Shown here piece after piece: positions 41,345-47,854 of a stretch of 64,000 bases of DNA (positions are counted from its first letter, which is position 1; each line of letters opens with the position of its first letter). The notes below the pieces were generated by a model. That model worked only from the letters and a program-made list of their open reading frames with translations, did no database searches and was not told the origin of the DNA. The translations under genes were made by a program, and so were the position numbers. This DNA is from DATBVX01 sp963810775 (lineage in GTDB: Bacteria > Pseudomonadota > Gammaproteobacteria > Steroidobacterales > Steroidobacteraceae), in contig CAWEOT010000015.1 of NCBI GenBank assembly GCA_963810775.1, positions 434,001 to 498,000 of the forward strand, written 5' to 3'.

Positions 41345-41890
41345 ATGGCACGAAGCAAGAAACATCGCGGTATCAGGCGTCCAAGGACCGCGAAGGCGGG
41401 CGTGGCCGTGGCGCAGGCCCGGCTGCTCGAAGGGATGCATCAGATCTGGCTGGCAGGTCTCGGGGCAGTGGCCCGGGCCCAGCGCGGCGCTCCCATGCTG
41501 CTCGATGAGCTGGTGGCCGAGGGAGCGAAGGTACATGCCAAAGCGCGCGGCTCAGCACGCAAAGCCGTACGGGGTGCAATGCACGAGGCGCGGACGGCCA
41601 TGAACGAGCGTATCGATGAGATGCGCGGGCGCGCCGAAGATGCCTATGGGAATCTCGAGAAGATGTTCCAGAAGCGCGTGCATCGCGCGCTGAACCAGCT
41701 TGGGGTGCCGAGCGCGGAGGAGGTCGCGGCGCTCAGCAAGCGTGTTGACACGCTGAACGCGAATATCGCCAAGCTCGGTCGTGTCAGGCTCGCTCGTGCC
41801 AAGGTCGCTCGTACCCGCAGGGTAGCGCAGCGGCATCCGCGTCGCAGGGTAATGCCCGAGCAGAAGGCGGCTCCGGCCGCGGTCGTGTAG
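41345..41890 (+). CDS. Phasin-family (granule-associated) protein
   Basis: 181 residues with a strong AAGGAGG ribosome site. The N-terminal part (LLEGMHQIWLAGLGAVARAQRGAPMLLDELVAEG) is typical of polyhydroxyalkanoate granule-associated proteins PhaF/PhaI. A coiled-coil centre (KMFQKRVHRALNQLGVPSAEEVAALSKRVDTLNANI) and a basic Arg-rich tail, as in PhaF, follow. No PHA synthase is in the window, so it may coat wax-ester or triacylglycerol droplets or PHA made elsewhere. Confidence 0.82.
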   Translation: MARSKKHRGIRRPRTAKAGVAVAQARLLEGMHQIWLAGLGAVARAQRGAPMLLDELVAEGAKVHAKARGSARKAVRGAMHEARTAMNERIDEMRGRAEDAYGNLEKMFQKRVHRALNQLGVPSAEEVAALSKRVDTLNANIAKLGRVRLARAKVARTRRVAQRHPRRRVMPEQKAAPAAVV

Positions 41891-41896
41891 CGGCCG

Positions 41897-43120
41897 ATGC
41901 TGACGATCGAGCCCTCCCGCCGGCGAGGGCCCGGCAACCGAAAGCTGGCCATCGCGCTCGCTGGCGGGGGACCGCTCGGAGCATTCTTCGAGCTGGGCGT
42001 TTTGCATGCGCTCAGCGAGGCCATCGAGGGGCGCGAGATCACTGACTTCGACATCTACGTCGGGGTCAGCTCCGGCGCGCTCATCGCGGCGGGTCTCGCG
42101 AACGACTTCAGTACCACCACGATGGGCGATATCTTCATCGAGGACGCATCGACGCTGCACCGGTTTTCTCCTGGAACCTTGTTGCAGCCCGCGGTGGGTG
42201 AGTACCTGCGCAGGGCGATGCAATTTCCTGAAGTGATGGCCCGCGTGCTGCGAGCACAGGCCCGTGAGCCGTTGCGCAACCTGTGGCCGGCGAGTGTCGG
42301 TTCATTGAGCCGCATGGTCCCCACCGCGGTTTTCGACAACGCGCCGCTCGAAGGCTACCTGCGGGAGCTATTCAGCTCGGACGGACACACGAACGACTTT
42401 CGCAAGCTCCGCCATCGGCTCTACGTGGTCGCGACCAACCTCAACAGCGGCGAGTCGGTGCGATTTGGCGAGCCGGGCCGCGATCGCGTGCCGATCTCGC
42501 GCGCGGTGTGTGCAAGCAGCGCACTGCCGGGTTTGTATGCGGCGGTCGAGATCGGCGGGCAGCCTTACGTCGACGGCGCGCTCATCCGCACCATGAACGC
42601 CTCTCTCGCGCTCGAGAATGGCTGCGGCCTCGTCATCTGCATCAACCCGCTGGTGCCCTTTGATGCCTCGCGTCGCGCGAAGGGCCGACGGTTCGACCTG
42701 GCGCAGCACGGGTTGCCTGCCGTCCTGTCGCAGACGCTGCGCGCGCTCATCCACTCACGCATGAAGGTGGGCATGGCGAGCTATCGCGCGCGGTTCCCGG
42801 ACGCCGATACGCTGCTGCTCGAGCCCGACCGGCATGACGAGCGGCTCTTCTTTGTGAACGTCTTTCGCTATGCAGAACGTCGGCGCCTGGTGGACTACGC
42901 GTATCAGCGGGCACGCCGCGATCTCCTGGCGCAGTCCGAGGCGCTGGCCGCAGTGCTGAAACGGCACGGCCTGCACCTGAATACCGACGTGCTGCGCGAG
43001 CGCAGCCGTACCTTCGCGACAGCGGCAGCGGAGCTTCGACGTCGGGCGCGACACGCCACCCAGCGTCTCGACCACGCGCTCGGGCAGCTCGAGGGGATGC
43101 TAGCCAGATCGCGGGCATGA
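41897..43120 (+). CDS. Patatin-like phospholipase
   Basis: 407 residues. The patatin fold is shown by ALAGGGPLGAFFELGVL (oxyanion hole, about residues 23-39), the nucleophile elbow GVSSGAL with catalytic Ser, and the catalytic Asp in YVDGALIRT. It starts 6 bp after the phasin gene and precedes a lipase-like gene by 7 bp, so phasin, patatin and lipase probably form one unit for lipid-droplet turnover. No signal peptide. Confidence 0.9.
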   Translation: MLTIEPSRRRGPGNRKLAIALAGGGPLGAFFELGVLHALSEAIEGREITDFDIYVGVSSGALIAAGLANDFSTTTMGDIFIEDASTLHRFSPGTLLQPAVGEYLRRAMQFPEVMARVLRAQAREPLRNLWPASVGSLSRMVPTAVFDNAPLEGYLRELFSSDGHTNDFRKLRHRLYVVATNLNSGESVRFGEPGRDRVPISRAVCASSALPGLYAAVEIGGQPYVDGALIRTMNASLALENGCGLVICINPLVPFDASRRAKGRRFDLAQHGLPAVLSQTLRALIHSRMKVGMASYRARFPDADTLLLEPDRHDERLFFVNVFRYAERRRLVDYAYQRARRDLLAQSEALAAVLKRHGLHLNTDVLRERSRTFATAAAELRRRARHATQRLDHALGQLEGMLARSRA

Positions 43121-43127
43121 GCGCGCC

Positions 43128-44045
43128 GTGGCCGCCCGCTTCTGGCGCTGCATGCTCGGGTTGGAGTTGCTGATCGCGATCGCACTCGCGTGGATGTTGG
43201 CCGCGACCCGGAACTGGTCGGTGCTCACCGGTGCGGCAATGACGTTGCCAGTCCTTGCCGCGATTCAGTTCCTGTTTGTCGCCGCAGGGTACGCAGCGTC
43301 GGACACTGATGAGCGTAGGCGCGGTGCCAGGTGGGTGATGCGAGCGCTCGCGACAGAACCGATCGCGTTCGGCTGGGCGCAACTCGTCATGAGCGCTGGA
43401 GCACGGTGGCGTCGTCTCGCACCGTGGCCGCAGTCGCGTGCCCAAACGAGGCGGCCGGTCCTGCTCCTGCATGGCATTCTCTGTAATCAGGCCCTGTGGG
43501 GGCCGCTCGTGGCACGGTTGCAGGCCGCGGGTTTTGGACCGATCGCTGCAATCGACCTCGAGCCGCTCGATGCCGACATCGAGACCTACGCCGCGCGTGC
43601 GCAGCGCGAGCTCTTCGCCCTCAGGCGGCAGTGCAACGGTGCGCCGGTAGCCATCGTCGCGCACAGCATGGGAGGCCTGGTGGCACGGGCGTTGCTCAGG
43701 TCATCCGGCGCGCAGTGTGTGAGCCGCATCGTGACCGTGGCCTCGCCCCATCACGGCAGCGCGCACGCCCGCTGCCTGCCATTCACCGCAGCACGACAGA
43801 TGCGTCCGGACTCGCCCTGGCTCCTTGCGCTCAACGCCGAGCAGGAGGGAAAGCTCAGCGCACCGCTCACGAGCCTCTACAGTCGCGACGACAGCCTGGT
43901 TACCGCACGCAGCGCGGCGCTCCGTGGTGCCGAGTCGCTCGAACTGCGCGGCCTGGGCCACTTTGGACAACTGCGCTCAGCGCGTGCGCTCCAAGCCATC
44001 GTCACTGTGCTCACCAAAGAGACGGATCGTGGATCCCGCGGCTGA
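43128..44045 (+). CDS. Alpha/beta-fold lipase-like hydrolase with N-terminal membrane helices
   Basis: 305 residues from GTG. Two N-terminal hydrophobic segments (about 9-26 and 33-56) anchor it. The lipase core has LLLHGILCNQALWGPL, the nucleophile elbow AHSMGGLVARALL and the late catalytic His in GLGHFGQLRS. It resembles triacylglycerol lipases of Gram-negative bacteria. The C-terminal 60 residues have a paralogous copy on the minus strand at 44886-45101. Confidence 0.83.
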   Translation: MAARFWRCMLGLELLIAIALAWMLAATRNWSVLTGAAMTLPVLAAIQFLFVAAGYAASDTDERRRGARWVMRALATEPIAFGWAQLVMSAGARWRRLAPWPQSRAQTRRPVLLLHGILCNQALWGPLVARLQAAGFGPIAAIDLEPLDADIETYAARAQRELFALRRQCNGAPVAIVAHSMGGLVARALLRSSGAQCVSRIVTVASPHHGSAHARCLPFTAARQMRPDSPWLLALNAEQEGKLSAPLTSLYSRDDSLVTARSAALRGAESLELRGLGHFGQLRSARALQAIVTVLTKETDRGSRG

Positions 44046-44195
44046 CCTCGACGAGCTCCTCGCGAAGAAAGCGTCGCTCGGAAGCCGCGTGACGGCATCA
44101 CCACAGTTCGGGGCGCGGCTAGCGGAGCTCCAATCCTGGCAGGTGCAGCGGCTGTCGCGGACCTACAAGGATCTGTGCGCCGATGCGCGCTATTC
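44029..44195 (+). pseudogene. Truncated FFLEELY-motif protein (N-terminal fragment)
   Basis: A GTG-started frame of about 55 meaningful residues (DLDELLAKKASLGSRV to CADARYS) parallels the first 55 residues of the minus-strand gene ending at 44190, at roughly half identity. Homology stops exactly where that opposing gene's stop codon lies, so the plus-strand copy has lost its C-terminal three-quarters. It overlaps the lipase end, mirroring the lipase-FFLEELY order on the other strand. Confidence 0.7.
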
Positions 44196-44885
44196 GGCCT
44201 CGGCACCCGCGCCGGCCAGCAGTGCTTCCATCAACTTGAGCTCGCGCTCGCGGATGGTGCGCAGGAAGTGCGGTGCATCCTTCATGTTCTGGAACGCGGC
44301 GAAGCCACGCTCGTTGAAATCCTGCAACACGCCGAAGCCCGCGGCGTAGGCGGGGCCGTGCGCCAGGTGCAACAGCGTACCGATCCAGGCGTGCCGGACC
44401 ACCCGCTCGAGGTCCTTGCCGATACCGACGACGAGATCGATCTGGCGCTCGCGCAGATCCCGGCGTCCGGTCGCACGATACGCGCGCGCGTATTCCGTTG
44501 CGGTGACAGCCCCTTCGGGCAGCGCTTCGACCATCAATTGATCGAGCTCACCGCTCAGCACCTCAAGCTCGATCGCGCGCCCGAGCGCCGCGAGCGCAGC
44601 GGCCGGCAGTGTGCGCTTGAGCAGGCTCCAGGCACGCGTCAGGTCCCGGTCACGCGGCGTCATGTCCTGTGGGCCGTAGAGATCCCGCAGGAAGAACCCG
44701 ACCGCCCGCGAATACTGCGAATCGCGGCGCAGGTCGTCGTAGGTCTCCGCCACCCTCGCAGCTTGCCACGCCCGTAGTTCCCGGAGACGCGCCGCGAACT
44801 GCGGCCGCTCCGCTGTCCGCGCGGCGAGGGCGCTCTTGCGCGCGAGCAGAGCGTCGATTTCCGCGGGCGTGTCCATCGCTCGCAC
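44190..44885 (-). CDS. FFLEELY-motif protein (function unknown)
   Basis: 231 residues, helical, containing FFLRDLYGPQDMTPRDRDLTRAW (about residues 64-86), the motif for which a conserved gammaproteobacterial protein family is named. No catalytic residues are recognised. An N-terminal truncated paralogue lies on the opposite strand at 44029, and upstream on its own strand is a lipase C-terminal fragment, so the pair lipase + FFLEELY is present twice in inverted orientation. Start could also be the Met at residue 4. Confidence 0.75.
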   Translation of the reverse strand: MRAMDTPAEIDALLARKSALAARTAERPQFAARLRELRAWQAARVAETYDDLRRDSQYSRAVGFFLRDLYGPQDMTPRDRDLTRAWSLLKRTLPAAALAALGRAIELEVLSGELDQLMVEALPEGAVTATEYARAYRATGRRDLRERQIDLVVGIGKDLERVVRHAWIGTLLHLAHGPAYAAGFGVLQDFNERGFAAFQNMKDAPHFLRTIRERELKLMEALLAGAGAEAE

Positions 44886-45101
44886 TCAATCGCGCGCCAG
44901 CACGCCGACGATCGAGTCGAGCACGCGCTGCGAACGCAGCAGTCCGAAATGTCCGAGGACGCGCATCTCCTGTATCTCCGCTCCTTGCAAGACGGCGCTA
45001 TTTGCGGGTGTGACCAGGCCGTCCTCGCGACTGCAGATCGTAACAGCGAATTGCACGTACCTGCGCGACCGGACCGCGGCGATTGCGAGACCGGTGCGCA
45101 C
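44886..45101 (-). pseudogene. C-terminal fragment of a lipase-like hydrolase
   Basis: From about residue 18 onward (AVTICSREDGLVTPANSAVLQGAEIQEMRVLGHFGLLRSQRVLD) it matches the last 60 residues of the intact lipase at 43128, including the catalytic His region LGHFG. The nucleophile domain and membrane helices are absent, so it is a remnant. It precedes the minus-strand FFLEELY gene, mirroring the plus-strand pair. Confidence 0.7.
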
Positions 45102-45232
45102 GGGACGCGTTCGACAAGTGCGCTCCGCACTCCCTCACGGTCACGTGACTTCGCGCCGCGCTCCGCAAAACACGTAAGGCGCCCGGCTCCTGAACGCGCT
45201 AGAGTCGTCGCGGAAATCGGCCGAGCAACGCC

Positions 45233-45454
45233 ATGACAGTCAGTTCGATCTGCTCGCACAGAGTGATTACGGTGGATCGCGGCATCACCATCGAGGTCGC
45301 GGCGGTGGTCATGCGCGACACGAAAGTCGGCTATCTCGTCGTGATGGACAACCCCACCGGCGGCAGCGAAGTGAAGCGGATGCGTCCGTGCAGGACCAGC
45401 CCGAAAACTCGCTATGATTCCCCGCCCGCCCGGAGCGCGGGGCTTACACGATGA
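45233..45454 (+). pseudogene. N-terminal fragment of a CBS-domain protein
   Basis: The first 47 residues (SSICSHRVITVDRGITIEVAAVVMRDTKVGYLVVMD) match the first half of a CBS domain as found in small bacterial signal-transduction proteins. Family resemblance ends near 45376 and the rest is unrelated, so the second CBS motif is missing. It overlaps the nickel transporter start by 4 bp. Confidence 0.6.
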
Positions 45455-46155
45455 ACGCAAGCAGCGCGCTGTTGATCGGTTTCGTGCTCGGCATGCGCCA
45501 TGCGATGGATGCCGATCACCTCGTCGCCGTGGCGACGCTGGCCACGCGACGACATTCGCTCGCGCACAGCATGCGACAGGGAGTCGCGTGGGGTATCGGC
45601 CACACGCTCACGCTGCTCCTCGTCGGTGGTGTCGTGCTGGCGCTCGGTGCGTCGATCCCGCAGCGGGTGGCGCTCGCGCTCGAGCTTGTGGTTGGCGGGA
45701 TGCTGGTCGTGCTCGGCGTGGACGTGCTGCGTCGACTTCTGCGGCGCAAGATCCACGTGCATGTTCACGTGCATGGGAGTGGTGTGTCCCATGTGCATGC
45801 CCACAGTCATGCCGCGCCGGATTCGCTACACGAGCCGCTGCACGAACATGTTCACGCCGGCCGTGTGCCCCTGCGCGCGCTGGCAGTGGGGATGACGCAC
45901 GGCCTCGCGGGCTCTGCGACACTCGTGGTGCTGAGCCTGAGCGCGGTGCAATCCTGGACGATGGGTGTGCTGTACATCACGTTGTTCGGTGCAGGCTCGA
46001 TCGTCGGCATGGCATCGCTCTCGGTCGCGATCGCGATTCCGCTGCGCCTGAGCGAAGCCCGGCTCGGCCGGCTGTATCGGAGTCTCACGGCCGCGATTGG
46101 ACTTTGCAGCTGCGCGCTTGGGGTGTTCACCTTGTACCGGATCGGTCTCGCCTGA
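45451..46155 (+). CDS. NiCoT/UreH-like nickel transporter with His-rich loop
   Basis: 234 residues with six or so membrane helices. The nickel/cobalt transporter signature HAMDADHL is at about 17-24, a second GVAWGIGHTLTL block follows, and a loop at about 100-135 has many His residues (HVHVHVHGSGVSHVHAHSH), typical of metal-handling transporters. In an island carrying a NiFe hydrogenase and hypABCDEF, the simplest role is Ni2+ supply. Export, as in RcnA, is the alternative. Confidence 0.82.
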   Translation: MNASSALLIGFVLGMRHAMDADHLVAVATLATRRHSLAHSMRQGVAWGIGHTLTLLLVGGVVLALGASIPQRVALALELVVGGMLVVLGVDVLRRLLRRKIHVHVHVHGSGVSHVHAHSHAAPDSLHEPLHEHVHAGRVPLRALAVGMTHGLAGSATLVVLSLSAVQSWTMGVLYITLFGAGSIVGMASLSVAIAIPLRLSEARLGRLYRSLTAAIGLCSCALGVFTLYRIGLA

Positions 46156-46179
46156 CCGCGGCCTCGCGGCGGCCGCAGG

Positions 46180-46290
46180 ATCCTGATCATAGGCGCGGTG
46201 TCGCGGTCCGATCTGAAACGGCTGTTCATCGGCAATACGGCAGAGCGTCTCATCGACGAGCTGCAAACGGCTTCGGCGAACAAGCGCTGA
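46180..46290 (+). pseudogene. C-terminal remnant of a universal stress protein
   Basis: An open stretch without a start codon reads GAVSRSDLKRLFIGNTAERLIDEL, the ATP-binding C-terminal signature of UspE-type universal stress proteins (G-x-S-x-K-R-L-F-I-G-N-T-A-E). The rest of the gene is gone. It lies between the nickel transporter and the second NapC-type gene, in the rearranged right end of the island. Confidence 0.6.
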
Positions 46291-46429
46291 GGCAAACCAT
46301 CGATGTCGTGCAAACGCAAAGAACGAGAACCGTCGTGCAGAGCCCAACGCTGCGACTTGTGACCGTCCGTACTGGGGTCGCGGGCGGTGGGGGACAACGC
46401 GCCGGATTGTCGCGAGGGAGGAAATTCGC

Positions 46430-47035
46430 ATGTCTGACCCGGCTGAAAAAGAAGGCTCTGAGCAGCAGCGAAATTTCCTTTGGCGCAAGCCGCGCAAGCG
46501 TTGGCTCCTGGGAATACCGCTAGGGGGCTTTCTCCTGTTCGCGATCGGCATCGCCGCCTGGGCGGGATTCAATTCAGCGCTTCACTACTCGAACTCCCTC
46601 GAGTTCTGCAGCTCCTGTCACGAGATGAGCGACAGCATGGTGCCGGAATACAAGGAGAGTCCGCACTATAAGAACGCCGCCGGCGTTCGTGCCATCTGTT
46701 CCGATTGCCATGTGCCCCATGCATTCTTCCCCAAGATGAAGGTCAAGGTGGCGGCCAGCGTGAACGAGTTGCCAAAGTGGGTGCTCGGTACGATGCGTCC
46801 GAAGGAGAAATTCGCCGCCGCACGGCTCGAGATGGCGGAGGACGTCTGGGCGAAGATGAAGGCCAACGACTCGAGGGAATGCAAGAACTGCCACTCGATT
46901 GAAGCGATGGAACTATCCCTGCAGGATTCGAGTGCGGCCAAGAAGCACGTCAAGGAGCGCATGCGGGCGCGCAACGAGACGTGCATCGACTGCCACAAAG
47001 GTATCGGTCACGGCCTGCCTCCGGGCTACGAGTAG
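46430..47035 (+). CDS. Second NapC/NirT-family tetraheme cytochrome (CymA-like)
   Basis: 201 residues with GGGAGG upstream of ATG, one N-terminal membrane anchor (about 24-46) and hemes CSSCH, CSDCH, CKNCH and CIDCH in the same spacing as the gene at 10261, to which it is very similar from WRKP onward. Only the first 18 residues differ strongly. It is the last gene before the tRNA-Gly junction. It could be an isoform expressed under other conditions or a duplication made with the island. Confidence 0.92.
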   Translation: MSDPAEKEGSEQQRNFLWRKPRKRWLLGIPLGGFLLFAIGIAAWAGFNSALHYSNSLEFCSSCHEMSDSMVPEYKESPHYKNAAGVRAICSDCHVPHAFFPKMKVKVAASVNELPKWVLGTMRPKEKFAAARLEMAEDVWAKMKANDSRECKNCHSIEAMELSLQDSSAAKKHVKERMRARNETCIDCHKGIGHGLPPGYE

Positions 47036-47087
47036 AAACCGGCGGCCTCAACGGTGACGCTAATTGTTGCTCGTCGGCCTGCCGCTC

Positions 47088-47112
47088 TACACGGCTTTGC
47101 ACGCCGCTGCAT
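47088..47112 (-). repeat. 25-bp tRNA-Cys fragment at the island right end
   Basis: TACACGGCTTTGCA then C then GCCGCTGCAT matches 2731-2755 of the intact tRNA-Cys at 24 of 25 positions (anticodon arm plus part of the D-arm). It abuts the 63-bp repeat, overlapping it by 2 bp. No acceptor or T-arm is present, so it is not a functional tRNA. Confidence 0.7.
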
Positions 47113-47173
47113 TCATTAACGGGCAGATGGAGCGGGAAACGAGGCTCGAACTCGCGACCTCAACCTTGGCAAG
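47111..47173. repeat. Right direct repeat: 3' part of tRNA-Gly (attachment-site-like)
   Basis: Partner of 2858-2920 (62/63 identical). It runs from 17 bp beyond the tRNA 3' end through CCA, acceptor and T-arm into the anticodon loop. Here the sequence continues into the complete 5' half of tRNA-Gly, so this end keeps the functional gene. Confidence 0.85.
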
Positions 47174-47203
47174 GTTGCGCTCTACCAACTGAGCTATTCC
47201 CGC
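47128..47203 (-). tRNA. tRNA-Gly (anticodon GCC)
   Basis: Minus strand: acceptor GCGGGAA/TTCCCGC, discriminator T, encoded CCA (complement of 47128-47130), anticodon stem CAACC/GGTTG with loop TTGCCAA, and T-arm GCGAGTTCGAGCCTCGT. It follows pgsA on the same strand as in E. coli glyW. Its 3' half is duplicated at 2858. Confidence 0.96.
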
Positions 47204-47268
47204 CGGCCGTCGATGAAGAGGGCGCAATTGTAAGGTCCGTCCCTCGCGTGTCAAGGAAGCGGTTTGAA

Positions 47269-47850
47269 TCAAGAATTTGCGACGAGTTCCGGGCGGGCAG
47301 CGCGCAAGTATTGGATCGCCGACCACAACGTCAGGATTGCGGCCAGCACCGTGAGAAACAACCCGCATTCATAGATCGGTAAGCCAAGGAAATTCCATCG
47401 GAACAGCATCATTGATAAGCCGACGATCTGTACGATGGTCTTGAACTTGCCGACACCCGATACCGCCACCTTGCCCCGCTTGCCGATCTCCGCCATCCAT
47501 TCGCGCAGCGCCGATATCGCGATCTCGCGGCCGATGATCACGATCGCCGCAAGCGTCGTCACGATAACCGCCCAACGGGGCTCCCTGGCTGCACTCACGA
47601 TCAGCACCAGCGCAGCCGCGACGAGCAACTTGTCAGCGACCGGATCGAGGAATGCGCCGAGGCGCGTCGTCTGTCCCCACTTGCGTGCCAGGTAACCGTC
47701 GAGCGAGTCAGTGATCCCGGCCAGGGCAAACAGAATTCCAGCGGCCTGGTCCGACCAGTGATACGGCAGATAGAACAGAACGATGATCAGCGGGATCGCG
47801 ACTATGCGCCCCCACGTGAGTGCGTTCGGTATCGAAATGCCGTTGCTCAA
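47269..47850 (-). CDS. pgsA: CDP-diacylglycerol-glycerol-3-phosphate 3-phosphatidyltransferase
   Basis: Makes phosphatidylglycerophosphate in the inner membrane. The 193 residues from a TTG start (SNGISIPNALTWGRI) sit 4 bp after the uvrC stop. The CDP-alcohol phosphatidyltransferase motif is ITDSLDGYLARKWGQTTRLGAFLDPVADK (DGx2ARx8Gx3Dx3D). Four or more membrane helices. The TTG start is chosen because no ATG or GTG gives a normal length without entering uvrC. Confidence 0.94.
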   Translation of the reverse strand: MSNGISIPNALTWGRIVAIPLIIVLFYLPYHWSDQAAGILFALAGITDSLDGYLARKWGQTTRLGAFLDPVADKLLVAAALVLIVSAAREPRWAVIVTTLAAIVIIGREIAISALREWMAEIGKRGKVAVSGVGKFKTIVQIVGLSMMLFRWNFLGLPIYECGLFLTVLAAILTLWSAIQYLRAARPELVANS

Positions 47851-47854
47851 CGCG

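Larger units (their letters stand above)
2858..47173. mobile_element. Putative genomic island inserted at tRNA-Gly(GCC)
   Basis: About 44 kb bounded by the 63-bp direct repeats at 2858-2920 and 47111-47173. The right copy belongs to an intact minus-strand tRNA-Gly, so the insert lies just 3' of the tRNA. The outer flanks (tRNA-Cys and tRNA-Leu on the left; tRNA-Gly, pgsA and uvrC on the right) form a continuous conserved gammaproteobacterial order if the insert is removed. Cargo is accessory: multiheme electron-transfer proteins, V-ATPase, NiFe hydrogenase and lipid genes. No integrase, relaxase or transposase was found, so it would be an immobilised or decayed element. The alternative is an ancient tRNA-Gly tandem separated by rearrangement. 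Confidence 0.7.

Noticed and set aside
2858..47173. An integrase or transposase as the driver of the island
   Set aside because: I looked for such proteins near both ends and found none; only cargo genes and gene fragments are present.
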